A stretch of 64,000 nt of DNA from Mycocentrospora acerina (Eukaryota; Ascomycota; Dothideomycetes; Pleosporales). The notes below the pieces were generated by a model, which saw nothing but the letters and a program-made list of their open reading frames with translations, did not search any database and was not told where the DNA came from. Below are positions 1 to 11,600 of this stretch, in pieces. The number at the start of each line of letters is the position of its first letter. The first letter of the stretch is position 1. The position numbers were made by a program, and so were the translations under genes. The stretch covers positions 248,001 through 312,000 of the forward strand of contig JAKUHH010000072.1 of the NCBI GenBank assembly GCA_022701365.1, written 5' to 3'.

Positions 1-1276
1 AGAAGACCACGACCCCCGCGATGCAGCGAGATACGACGATGCCGCAGGCGACGACAACGACTCCATGCCCGACCTCGAGACCGCCCCGCTACACCAGCAC
101 CCAGCCCACACCCTCAACCACAACCCATGGGAGAGCGACGACCCAGACGAGGCAGACATTAGCAACTTCCGCTTCTCGCAGACTGCGCCCGGCAGATTCA
201 ATGTTCAAGCTACGCTCACACGCTCCGTCTCGCCACAGCAGATGATTACAGGAACAGCGCCTGGTCCCATAGGCGGCTTCATGCAGATGCTGACCAATCT
301 GGCGCGAGTCTCGGGTCAACCACCAGGCCAGCCTCGAGGTCAAGGCCAGGGCCAGGGCCTGTTTTCCGGCCAGACTGACGGCCAGAGCCACTCAGCGTAC
401 GACGAGGCGCGATCGGAGAGCGAGCGGGGGCAGTCTCTACCTCAGACAGGACGATTCACATATCACGGCGGCGCGCGACTGTACCCCCGCGACGCCAACA
501 ACCCCGAGCCACGGATAGAGCCGGTGGATGATATTTCAAAGTGAGTCGGAAGATACGGCATCTGCAGGAGAAAGCATGCTAATACGTGCAACAGCGTCAT
601 GGCTGGTTTCTTTGCTGCATTTGGTGCGCCACCTGGAAGTCTAAACGACCATGTCCAAGGCGGCGCCAGAGGCACGCCGCGCGGACACGACCACGACCAC
701 GAAGCACACACCGTCACAAACCCACTACTGCAGATGCTCTCTAGCGTAGGGCTGATACCCGGGGGCGGCCAGATGGGCGACTTTGTTTACTCGCAGGAGG
801 GCCTCGACCGCATCGTCTCTCAACTAATGGAACAAACCGCTACAAGCAACGCTCCCGGCCCGGCCCCACAAAACGAGATCGACTCGCTTCCCCGCAAGCG
901 CGTCACAGATGAAATGCTGGGTGATGAACATCGTGCCGAATGCAGCATCTGCATGGACGAAGTCGAGGTTGGCGGCGAGGTGACTGTGCTGCCCTGCAAG
1001 CATTGGTTCCATCACCAGTGCGTGTCGGCGTGGTTGAACGAGCACGACACATGTCCACACTGCCGAAAGAGTATCTCAAAGCACGAAGAGGGCGAGCCCA
1101 ACAGCAACACCAACAATAACAACACCAACTCCACCTCATCGTCGAGCGCGCAGCCATCAGAATCGCAGTCACGGCAGATGCCTGGCGCCTTTGACGCAGC
1201 CGACGCCACCTCGGCATCTCAAGGGAGTGGCGTGGGCGACCGGGCGCGCGGGGGTTGGTTTGGTCCTACATCATGA
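1..1276 (+). CDS. RING-H2 E3 ubiquitin ligase, RNF115/126-like (5' partial)
   Basis: Exons are 1-540 and 595-1276; the 54-base intron (GTGAGT, branch GCTAAT, ACAG) joins phase 2 to give DDISN-VMAGFF. The frame is open to the left edge with an acidic stretch (EDHDPRDAARYDD), so the N-terminus lies outside the window. The product has a Gly/Gln-rich middle and a C3H2C3 RING at about 941-1063 (CSIC, CKHWFHHQC, CPHC), followed by an Asn/Ser-rich tail that ends GGWFGPTS. The order (acidic/disordered, RING, short disordered tail) fits fungal homologues of RNF115/RNF126, which carry an N-terminal zinc ribbon; that part is not visible here. The likely role is E2-dependent ubiquitin transfer in cytosolic quality control. 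The family call is strong; the substrate is unknown. A second intron-like segment (1293-1336) lies just after the stop. Confidence 0.88.
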
Positions 1277-2600
1277 ATGACGACTCAGTGTTGTAAGATG
1301 CAAGCTAACTCGTCCATGTTTTTCCCACACAAATAGGACGCCATCGGTTCCGAGAGAGCAGAGAGAGGCTGCGAGAAGCAAGACGGGTTCGTCGATCACT
1401 TTCCAGCGCGCTTACCGATGCGTCGCCAGAGTTTGTCGTGGTTGGCATGGGTAATGGGAGGGCGCTGGTGTTGCGTCCCCAGCAAAGGTACAGACGACGG
1501 GATGAGGTAGTTGCGCGTCGTCGACAGTCTGAGCTCTGAGAATGGATGGATAGACGGTGGGGATCTCCCTATGTTCCTTGTGCTTTTATTTTCCTTTCCA
1601 GGCTGTGTAATACGTATATATATCTCTCTCTCTTGATAGAGGGGCAGGAGAGGGATTTTTTTTGAGAGGAGTTGAGGGGAGACCAGGCAAGCTTCTTGTA
1701 TTGTTTCCACCTAGGTAATCTTGCCGAAAGCATTTGGAATGGCGTTATTTTCTCTTTCCTTTTTCTGTTTTTTTTTATACTCCTACTTGGTTTTGTGAGG
1801 AGTGCTGGACTTATCCTACCTACCTACCTACTTTACTCACTTATGTAGTGAGCGAGCATATATATATAGTCTTTTATTTTATTTTTCAATTTTAACCCCC
1901 TTTTCTTCCTCTTTCTCTTCTCTTCTCTTTTCTCCATATAAACTCGGTATTCCATATCATATCACATCAAACCATACCATATCATACCGTGAATAACGTT
2001 TCCTTTCTCTCTTCCTCTTTTTTATTTTTTATTTTTATTTTACTATTCGTGCTAGTCTACCGCATTGCTGATTGATATAACAAGTGGGGGGGTTCATTTG
2101 CTGTGTAGACTGGGATGGATGGATTGATTGTGTGTGGCAATGCACAACATGGACATGGACATGGATATGATACATGTCGTCTCCCTGACAACGAACAAAC
2201 GACCAGCTTCAGGCAAACACACACAGTAGGTGCCTAGTAGTACCTAGCAGTAGCACAACAGCACATCCATAACCAACCAGTGTAACCATGACTATGACCA
2301 TGACTATGACCGTGACCGTGACCGTGACCGTGACCATGACCATACCAGCGCGGTATAGCACACCACCGCACGCACAAATGCACGCGCATGATATCATGTC
2401 GTACCCATCACATCGCATCGCAACCCATCCCATCACAGTCCAGCATATCCCTCTCGTTCATTCCCCTCGCCCTACCTACCCATCTACCTACCTGTCTACC
2501 TGCCTAGTGGGAAGAAAGAAAGAAAAAAAAGTGGGGGGAACAACGCATCGAACCCCAGTACTCTATCTAAGCGAATGGGGGGGGGGGGGGGGCCTCCCCC

Positions 2601-2776
2601 NNNNNNNNNNNNNNNNNNNNNNNNNNNNNNNNNNNNNNNNNNNNNNNNNNNNNNNNNNNNNNNNNNNNNNNNNNNNNNNNNNNNNNNNNNNNNNNNNNNN
2701 NNNNNNNNNNNNNNNNNNNNNNNNNNNNNNNNNNNNNNNNNNNNNNNNNNNNNNNNNNNNNNNNNNNNNNNNNNNN
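2601..2776. other. Assembly gap (176 N) flanked by G16 tracts
   Basis: 176 undetermined bases. The left flank has 16 G (2577-2592) followed by CCT; the right flank has 16 G (2777-2792) followed by CCT. The matching flanks suggest a G-homopolymer problem in sequencing or assembly. Confidence 0.95.
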
Positions 2777-3424
2777 GGGGGGGGGGGGGGGGCCTACCTG
2801 CCTGCGAGCGAGCGAGATGGGAAAGGAAAAAATGTCGTGCATGGCTCATTTTAGAAGGGTGTTCATGCGTAGGGGGAGGGATGTGTGATGTAATGTCAGT
2901 GTTTTTTTTTGTTTTATCCTTTTTTGGGGCTAGTGGGGGGAGGGAAGGAAGGGAGGAAGGAAGGAACGAGGGGGTGAGAGAGCGAGAGGGGAGGGGATGC
3001 TTGTGTTTTGGTGGGCGAGGGGGAATGGGTGATGGTAGTGATGATGATGATGATGATGATGATGATGTAAGCGGGATGTGAGGGATTGCGCAATGTTGCG
3101 GTTACATATGGAGTGGTAGTGATTGTGGTTGAGGATTGCTATTGTTATTGTCATTGTTGTTGCCATTGCCACTGCTACTGCTACTGCTGTTGCCATTGCG
3201 GTTGGGGTCAGGTGCGGGAAGCTTCTCGAGCACGCGATGTGATGCGATGCGATGCGACGCAAGGCGATGCGACGCGACAAGATGGGGTGGGTGAAAGCGA
3301 GCAAGATGTGGTGGTGTACATACGTGCGTTGCTGTGATTGGCTGGAGAGAGTCTTCTATGGGGAAGAAGGGAATGGAAATGTAGGTAGTGAGGCGTACAG
3401 CGGCAATCGCCGGGTCGTTGATTG

Positions 3425-3490
3425 AGAGATTGATTGATTGATTGATTAATTGACTGCCTGACTGACTGATCGAGTGCCAACTACTGCTGC

Positions 3491-3533
<43 letters not shown>

Positions 3534-3545
3534 GCTGCTGCTGCT
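3425..3545 (+). repeat. Compound microsatellite (GATT)n then (CTA/CTG)n
   Basis: A GATT tetranucleotide run is followed by degenerate GACT units and, from about 3481, by CTA triplets interrupted by CTG. There are no coding signals; open frames across it encode only Ser, Asn or Thr homopolymers. Confidence 0.8.
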
Positions 3546-4276
3546 ACGACTACTGGGAGGCAGACGTTGGGAAAATGTCGGAATGACTGACGTTGGCGCG
3601 CTGTGCGGTGAGCGGGCGCGGCAAGAGCAAGAGGGCATGGGCGTTGGCGAGGAGGGGTTGGCCGTCACATGTCGAGAGCTCGATCCCTGCAGATTGGCCC
3701 GTCGCCGCCAAGACGGTGCAAGGCGGTCAGAGCAAGTGGGGACGTGGGGAGCTTCTGACCGCCACAAAAACTCGACGACTCGGGTCTTTGCGCGTGCGTC
3801 GGCGCAGGGCTGTCGTGTGTGATATGTGCGTCGCCCTGTGCCCCATAAGCTCTGGGGTGCGTGCAAGGCGGATGGAATGGCCAGAGGGCTGGTTAGCTGA
3901 ACGATGGCGGGCAGAGGCTGGTGGTGTTGGTCCTGGTCTTGTTGATGTTGTTGTTGATGCTGCTACTGCTGCCATGGGTTTTCTTGCGACCTAGCGCTCG
4001 GGAAGCCTGCATGCAAGGTCGTGGGAAATGTACTGCGCGCACATAAAGTTGAAGCCACCGCCCTGTCAGAAGGCGGCAAAAACAGATTTTTTAACCTGCC
4101 TAGCGGGGACTGTCGAGTGAATACGGCTGCTGTCTGTTGGGGAACGCGTTTTGTTGAGCTGGGCATATTCTTGCTTGATAGGGATTACTCTGGGGCGCCG
4201 TCGAATCAGATTGCAACAGGGCAGAGATAGCTAGCAGCTATGCCTAGGCTGTCAATGGGACGTAGTCGGGAGAGCT

Positions 4277-7200
4277 ATGAGTGAGTGCATCTGCCAGTTT
4301 TTTTTCCCTTTGCCCTCTCCTCTCTCTGCTACGCCTGCTCCCCACCCCACCGCTACTCCCATCATCGCCCTTGTGCTCCGCTCTGGTAAGAAAGCCCTTT
4401 GTGTTGATGTGTGTGGCTGCCAACTGCACCACGCTTCCGCGGCCTGTTGGCTGCTGCTGCTGCTGTTGATGGTGTGCTGCCCGCCTGCCCGCCAGCCCAC
4501 CATCTGCCCGCCTCACCGCCTTGCACTGGCTGCGTCGAGCTTTTCGCTGACCTCGCTCCCTCCGCAGTGCATCGTCCAGAGAGCAGAAGCAGATTCTTGC
4601 CGACATTGCCTCGGGCTCCAACAAATTTGGACGCCGCTTGAAAGGATCCCGTCCCCCGCCCGCTCACAGCAGGCACACGAGCGCAGACGACGTTCCCCCC
4701 GCCTCCTCTGCCTACGACGAAACCAGCAGAGGCCGCAAATCCACCAGCACCTCTCGCCCGGGGCTCCCCAAGCGCACCAGCAGCATGCGAGGAGCGTACA
4801 ACTACTTCTTTGGCAGCCGGCAGCCCATGCCGGCGCCCGCCACGCCCACAAGCCCCGTCATCACGGCCGACACGGCGAGCAAAGACCAGCACATTGGCCG
4901 TGACAACGGCGTCGACACACCGCCCGAGCATGACGAGGACGACGACGACGAAGAAGACGATGATGATGACGTCGCCCGCCTCAGCGAGGACGAAGCGAGT
5001 AGGTGCCCCTCCTGTTCCTGCCGTGTGCTTCTGACCGCCTCTTTCTGCCTTGCTTCCTGCTGCCTCTGACCGCCTTTTTCTGCCTTGCTTCCTGCTGCTG
5101 CCCCACGAGCCTGCCCAATAACTCATTGTGCAGGCACTGGCCATCCCCAGTACTCGCTTTCTCTTCATGCCGCCCCACTCTACTCGCCTGCCTCTGCTCT
5201 GCTGACACATCGCTTCCCAGCTACCGAGCCGCCCTCGCCCAGTCGCAACGACACAATCGCCACGCAGCTGCAGACGCTGAAAAAGCGCCTGGCTAGCGCC
5301 GAGGCCGAGCTTGAGGAAGCTCACCGTGTCGCCAGCACCCAGGACGAGAATGTCAAGACGCTCGAGGAGGGCCACAAGGAGCGCCAGCGCGGCTTCGAGG
5401 AGCGCGAGGCCACCCTGCAGCAGGACAAGAAGGACCTCGAGGAGCACATGGTCAGTGTTGTCGTGCAGCAGGTGCGTGAGGCCAAGGCCAAGGAGAGGTC
5501 TACTGTGCGCGACGAGTGCGAGGCCGAGTTCACCGACAAGATTGCTGCTCTCAACACCGAGCACGATGCGCGTGTTGCTGAGCTGCAGCACGAGATCGAT
5601 GCCCTCAAGGCTGAGATTGAGAAGCTCACCGCGACCATCTCCAGCTTGCAGGCCGACAAGGGCGACCTCGTCCCCAAGGCTGACCTCGATGCGCTTGCTG
5701 CCGAAAAGGCGGCTGCCGAGGAGTCTCTTGCCGGCGCCCGCGCTGAGCTCGAGGAGCTTGCCTCTGCAAAGAAGAGCGCCGAGGACGCCCTCGCCACCTC
5801 TGCTGCCGATTACAAGTCTCTGCAGACGGCCAACGCGGAGCTCGACAGCAAGCTCAAGTCCTCGAAGGAAGAGCAGACCGAGACTTCCCGTGCCGATCTC
5901 GACGCCCGGGACGAGAGCATTGCTGCCCTCACCCTCGAGAAGGAGACTTCGCTCAAGTCGGTCAAGCAGCTCGAGGCCCAAGTCGAAGAGCTCAAGAGCC
6001 AGATCAAGGACGTGCAGGCCAAGTTTGACGAGCAAGCCAGCAAGCTCGCCGCCCAGGCCGAGGAGCACACCAAGCTGTCGCACGACCACGAGGTCCGTGG
6101 CAGCAAGATCTCTGAGCTCGAAGCTTCTGTTGTTGCCAAGGCATCTGCTTCTGACGAGGCTGCTGCCAAGGTTGCGGAGCTGCAAAAAGCGCTCGACGAC
6201 GCAAAGGCAGAGCTTGCCAACAAGGCTACTGCTCTCGAGTCGGCAAAGGAGACTGTCGCTGCCAAGTCGGAGGATGCTGATGCCAAGGTCACTGAGCTTG
6301 AAAAGGCTCTCGAGCAGGCAAAGGAGCAGCTCGCCACAAAGACATCTGAGCTCGAGTCTGCCAAGGCTGATGCCGCCTCGAAATCCGAGGAGGCTGCTGC
6401 CAAGGTTGCTGAGCTTGAGGCTGAGTTGAAGAAGGCACAGGACGAACTTGCCACCCGCACATCCGACCTCGCAGCTACCAAGGTTGAGGTTGCTTCCAAA
6501 TCGGAGGAGGCCAACACCAAGGTTACAGAGTTGGAGAACGCTCTCACAGAGGCCAAGGAGGAGCTTGCCAAGAAGACATCTGCTCTCGATGCTGCTCAGG
6601 CTGATGCCGCTGCAAAGACGGAGCAGGCTTCTGCCAACGCCGACCAGGTCACCAAGGTCACCGAATCGTCCAAGGCTGAGATTGACGCGCTGAAGGCTCA
6701 GGTAGACGACCTGCAGAAGAAGCTCGAGGCTACCGAGTCGTCCAAGGACTCTGTCAAGGGTGATGCCGAGGCTTCGCACGCGAAGATCACCGAGTTGGAG
6801 GCCGCTCTCAAGAAGGCCCAGGACGATTTGGCTGCCAAGACAACCGAGTTGGAGGCTTCGTCGTCTGCTCTTGCTGTTGAGAAGGAGGCCGCTGTCAAGG
6901 CTGTCCAGGACTCAACCACCGAAGTCGAGTCCCTTACTGTCAAGGTTGCGGAGCTTGAGAAAGCACTGCAGATCGAGAAGAGCAAGGTCGATACCCTCAC
7001 CGCCAAGGTTGAAGAGCTTGAGAAGGCGCTTCAGGAGTCCAAGGACGGTCTTGCGACCAAGGGCAGCGAGTTGGAGATTGCAAAGGCTGACGCCACCAAG
7101 ATCTCCGAGGTCTCTGCTGCCAAGGTCGCTGAACTTGAAGCCGCTTTGGAAAAGGCCACGGCTAATGCCAGCAAGGCTGACGAGTCTGCCGCGAAGGTTT

Positions 7201-8633
7201 CTGAGCTCGAGGCTGCTCTTGCAAAGGCTCAGGAGGACTTGGCCACCAAGGAGTCTGAGCTGGAATCCGCCAAGGGCGTTGCTGACAAGGCCGCTGCTTC
7301 CGTTAAGGAGGAGCGCGAAGGACTTGAGACTAAGATCACTGGTCTGGAAGCATCTCTCAAGGAGGCAAAGGACAGCTTGGCTGCGAAGGAGTCGGAGGTT
7401 GAGGCCGCCAAGGGCGATGTTACCAAGGCCACCGAGTCTTCCGCCGCAAAGGTTTCTGAGCTCGAAGCTTCGCTGAAGGAGGCAAAGGATGCTTTGGCTG
7501 CCAAGGACGCTGAGCTCGAGACTGCACAGAAGGAGGTCGTTGTCGCAAAGGAGAGTGCTACCAAGGCTACCGAGTCCGCCAAGGGCGATGCTGAGGGTCT
7601 TCAGAGCAAAATCGCCGAGCTAGAAGCATCTCTCAAAGACAAGGATGCAAAGCTCGCCGACGCGCTCAAGGCTACCGAGTCTTCCAAGAGCCAATCTGAT
7701 GAGTTGACCACCAAGATCACCACTCTCGAGGCATCTCTTCAAGAGGCTTCCTCCAAGCTGGAAGCCAAGGATGCAGAGAGCGCTGAGGCACTCAAGGCTG
7801 CTACCTCTTCCAAGGCTGATGCCGAGAAGGCGGCCGAGTCTGCAAAGGCCGATCTCGAGGCTCTCACCGCCAAGGTTGCTGAGCTCGAGTCTGCTAACAA
7901 GGCTACTGCCGCTGAAAATGAGACACTCCAGACTCAACTCAAGGCTTCCGCAGAGAACGATGCTAAGATTGCCGAGTTGCAGTCTCAGATCGAGAAGACG
8001 ACTGCCGACCACGCCGATGCGTTGAAGAAGGCAGAGGCCAGCTTGGCTGACGTTCAGAAGTCTCAGTCCACACTGCAGGACGAGCTCAAGGTTGCTAAGG
8101 AGGCTGAGGTCAAGTCAGCAGCCGTGCAAACTGAGCTCGTAGAGGCCAAGGCTTCGGCTGAGAAGGCTGTCGCTGAGAAGGCGGAGCTGGAGGCCGATCT
8201 CAAGGTTCAGGGCGCTAAAATCACCGAGCTCGAATCCAGCATCGAGACTGTTGAGAAGGAGAAGGCTACCAAGGACACTGAGATTACCGAACTCAACGCA
8301 AAGATTGCTGAATCTGCCAAGGAGGCTGAAGCTACCAAGGCTCTCGAGACCGCAAAGGCTGATGTTGACGCTCAGCTCACTGAGGCCAAGGCATCCCTTG
8401 CCTCGGAACAGGAGAAGGCAACTACATTCGAAACCGAGCTCACCACCCTTAAGTCTGCAAGCGAGACGTCCAAGGCTGAACTCGATGCGCTCAAGGCGTC
8501 TCTCGAGAAGGCTAAGACGGACCAGGAGCAGTTGAAGAAGCTCAACACCGCTGTCATGGAGAAGCTCAAGGCAAAGGACGTTCAGATCAAGGAATTGACT
8601 GCCGCTGCCAAGGCCAACGGCACCACCGCGTAA
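4277..8633 (+). CDS. Long coiled-coil protein of unknown function
   Basis: Exons 4568-4998 and 5221-8633 are secure: acceptor CCGCAG at 4567, intron 4999-5220 from GTAGGT to CCCAG, phase 1 join reading SEDEA-TTEPPSPSRND. A tiny first exon, 4277-4284 (ATGAGTGA, then GTGCAT), gives MSD-ASSREQKQILAD, but its donor is weak, so the start is tentative. Predicted length is 1,283 residues. The first 120 residues are basic and Ser/Pro-rich with an NYFFGSRQP motif and a strongly acidic Asp/Glu run. Nearly all the rest is heptad-like Ala/Lys/Glu helix built on a loose repeat of the form KVxELExALxxAKxxLAxKxxELExAK. No motor, kinase or membrane segment is seen. The composition fits a rod-like scaffold or tether. 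I do not recognise an orthologue and infer no specific role. Confidence 0.85.
6120..7620 (+). repeat. Degenerate internal coding repeats of the coiled-coil gene
   Basis: Units encoding E-L-E-x-A-L-x-x-A-K-x-x-L-A-x-K-x-x-E-L-E-x-A-K recur with variable spacing. GAGCTTGCCAAGAAG-like and GCTGCCAAGG-like words reappear many times. Similarity is stronger in protein than DNA, suggesting old internal duplication. Confidence 0.6.
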
Positions 8634-11600
8634 TAGGATTTACCATCCTGGCCGTCAGTAAGCGAAGTTGTTCTCTCGCGTTTGGAAAGGAAATTGTAAC
8701 GTCATTTTTGGGTCCTTGTGTTTTTGAAAAGTAGGCATCTGGCATTATACCCCGCCTCCGTTGCGAGCATTGCGAAGCTGGTAGGATGGGATGGATGTTG
8801 AGCATGTAAAGGGGGAAAGGGGTGCTTTGCTCTGCTGCGCGTGTGCGTTTTCCTTCTCCTCGGCTCTTTATACAGGCTTGAAGGGTGGGAGGAGGATTGT
8901 TTTTCTGTTCTGTCTTTTTTGGTCACGTATGTTTTTTTTTGTTTTTCCTCCTGTTCGCTTTCTTTTTCGATATCATTCATTGCTCGTATGAGTTCTCGAA
9001 GTCTCATGGTCATCACCAACCAAGATTGATGGATGAATATATGGGATGGAATAGGACGAAACGAGACGATGTGAATGCGAGATGAAATATGAGATGAGAT
9101 GAGTGGGGAATGATTAATGAGAAGTTCGTTTTTAAATTCTTCGTCATCCTGCAGTTCTTGAGTGTGATGTGAGATGTGAAGGATCGTTTTTGCCGTGCAG
9201 TGGGTAGTTTTAGCTACTATCTATATCTCTCTCTTTTACCTTGAATATAACAGAAAACCCGTGTATTGGAGGGAGTCTGATCAGTTTCCCAAAACTAGAA
9301 ATTATAATGTGGATCAGAAAGTGGTATCGTATCGTATTGTATCGTATCTATTCTGATCTCTGCATCTTTTTTTTTCACTTTGGTTCATCATCATCACGAT
9401 TCCAGTGTTGCAAACCCCTCAATCATTTTTTTTGTTAAACTAAATTACATTACATTCGATTCGCTTGTAAATCTGTGTGCGCGTTCCTGGATTTTTCCTT
9501 TCCTTCTGCGGGATTGGAAAAAAATTGCATTTAGGAGAGAGAGGGACAAAGAGGAAAAGGAGGCTGTTTGGTTGATTGCTGTTCGTTCATGGTGGTGATT
9601 GAATTGAATTGAATCAACGTCTTTGCAAGAACCCCCCCAAGGAGAGGGCATACAGACAGGGGCTAACTTACAGACTTGTAGTGCTGTAAACATTTTACCT
9701 TTTATTCCTTAATTATGTGATGGTTGGCTAGTATTCATGATTATTTTATCCAGGGTTGTGTGCAAGCGAGGTGAGGATCATGTGTAATGGCTAAGAAAGG
9801 GGGTGGGGGATGTAAAAGATTTGGATATTTTTTTTAGTAAAAAAAAAGAGATTTCATGACTGGGAGGATGGGAATTTGGGGTTTCTGGAAGATGGGTAGT
9901 AGTAGTAGTAGTAATAGTAGTAGTATATTATGCCTCATGCCGTCTCAAAGAAGAGTCTATCAATTTTTCGCAATTGCCACTTCACCTCAGGAGATTCACG
10001 CCCCCCTTTTTTGTTGTTGTTGCAAAGACTGGGTGTCCCACCGTCAGAGACCAACGCAGTTGCTGATGAAAAAGGGAGGGAGAGTCTGCAAGAGCTCATG
10101 CCATCCTCGGCTCAAAAATCAAACGCCACATGGAAACGCAGGAGAGTCGTGATTGTCGCACCGTGCTACTACTCCACCTCGCTCCCTCCAACCGTCCGAT
10201 GCAAACACGGAGATTCTGTACGGTGCCGGGTGGTGGAGGCGTGAGGGAACAAACGATGGTGTGCAACGAATCGGAAAGGGGGCGGTACTGCATATTGGGC
10301 AGTATCTCGCGAGCGTTTCGTACACGGCGACACGGGGGTGGTGGGCTGTGCGCCTGTGGGTGACGATGAAGGAGGGGGGCTTGGATCGTGGCAATGCGCC
10401 ATGTTTCCTTGTGTCTGGCACTATGCGTTGTTTAAGGACTTTGTGCCGTGAGTGGCCAAGAGGGGTTCTTTCGTGGCTACACGATGGGGAGGATCTGGCA
10501 ACACGATAGGGGATCTGGCTGCGTGGTAGCGTATTTGGAACATCAGTTCTGTTTCAAGAGGGAGTGCTGGGGCTTCGATCTGGCTGTCGGATCGGGATTT
10601 CTGGTGCGGGTGTACAGAGTGCGTTGGTATTGTGTAACGTGCTGTAGAAACGTACCCGGCAACCAGGTCGCGGAGAGGCCGGACACAAGCTGTGTAGTGG
10701 GACTCGGTCGAGAATGAAACAACCCCCGTGAAGTTGCCTGATTTATTTTATTTGTTTGATCTTCTCCATTGGAAGACTATGATATGTTGGTGATAGTAGC
10801 CACAAGCTTCATGCTGTATGAAAATCAAGGTTTCTCAAACATTCTGGCTGCTATGTGTATGCTGGCACGGAATCTGTTAAGTGAGTACAGGTTGGGGTTT
10901 GACGGTTTGAGATGTGTTTACATTGAAGGCAACTTCCTGCGAGCCAACGGTGCCCATTAGCCGCCTAGTTGAAGTTGGCGACTCCTGTTTGGGCGTAGGC
11001 AGTGTAACAGTGGGAGGAAACAGCGCTTTGATCGTGGAACCCGAAGAGAAAGGCAACAACGCCTTGATGCTGCGGCGAGCGCGAAGCTAATCGATGGATG
11101 TGATACAAGCTACCTTTCAAACGCACGGCAGATGCTAGTAATCCAAAGATCGCCGCTTCCTCGATCCTCCCCGCCTAATATTGAAGTGAAAGATTTTCAC
11201 AGAAGTACGTCTTACCATGAATTGGTGGTGTATTGTGACTTTTTTCCGAGTATCTAGCTGCAGAGACCTTTCTAGAATACATGTTTAGTATTTAGGAGAT
11301 GCTATGCAAGTCATAGACGCAAAAGTTCGAGGCCAACAACCTACTTACAATAAAACTAGGGTAGTATTCGTTGCTGCATACTTGATCTAAGAGTCAAATC
11401 TATCAGCATATGAGTTCATTAAAATTACAGTGGAGTTCGAATTTAAAAAAAATACCAGACTGAGTAGACTGGCAGAATATGACAATAGAAGTTGAATCGA
11501 ACCGCAAAAGAATCCGGATCGGGAAGTCACAGCAGGCAGCGGATCTCGTTCCACTTAGTTTTGGAGAACGCCATTCGGAAAAGAATCTCTAGCAATCGCT

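Larger units (their letters stand above)
1277..4276. other. Gene-free low-complexity spacer with assembly gap
   Basis: Nothing here reads as a gene. It holds T-rich sequence after the RING gene, an N gap, and many simple repeats: a CCTA run near 1815, GTGACC/ATGACT hexamers 2283-2344, a purine-only GGAA-type tract about 2936-2990, TGA repeats about 3039-3067, ATGCG repeats about 3240-3285, GATT repeats about 3425-3450 and CTA/CTG triplets about 3481-3545. The short open frames of His, Ser or Thr runs are translations of these repeats. The right part presumably holds the promoter and leader of the coiled-coil gene. Confidence 0.7.

Noticed and set aside
2288..2854. Open frames running through the N gap on both strands
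   Set aside because: They exist only because N codons are not stops; the flanks translate simple repeats and poly-G.
3102..3866. 254-codon minus-strand frame with Ser and Asn runs
   Set aside because: The translation is dominated by triplet microsatellites and has no conserved motif.
5311..6429. 372-codon plus-strand frame rich in Arg, Ser and Pro
   Set aside because: Out-of-frame shadow of the same gene with no plausible protein composition.
4362..6779. 805-codon minus-strand open frame rich in Leu and Gly
   Set aside because: It is the mirror of the coiled-coil gene: Glu/Lys/Ala heptads on the plus strand give Leu/Ser/Phe frames on the other. It crosses the real introns and has no domain.
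9856..10509. Adjacent 98- and 118-codon plus-strand frames
   Set aside because: Several frames on both strands are open together; no splice sites or family motifs link them.
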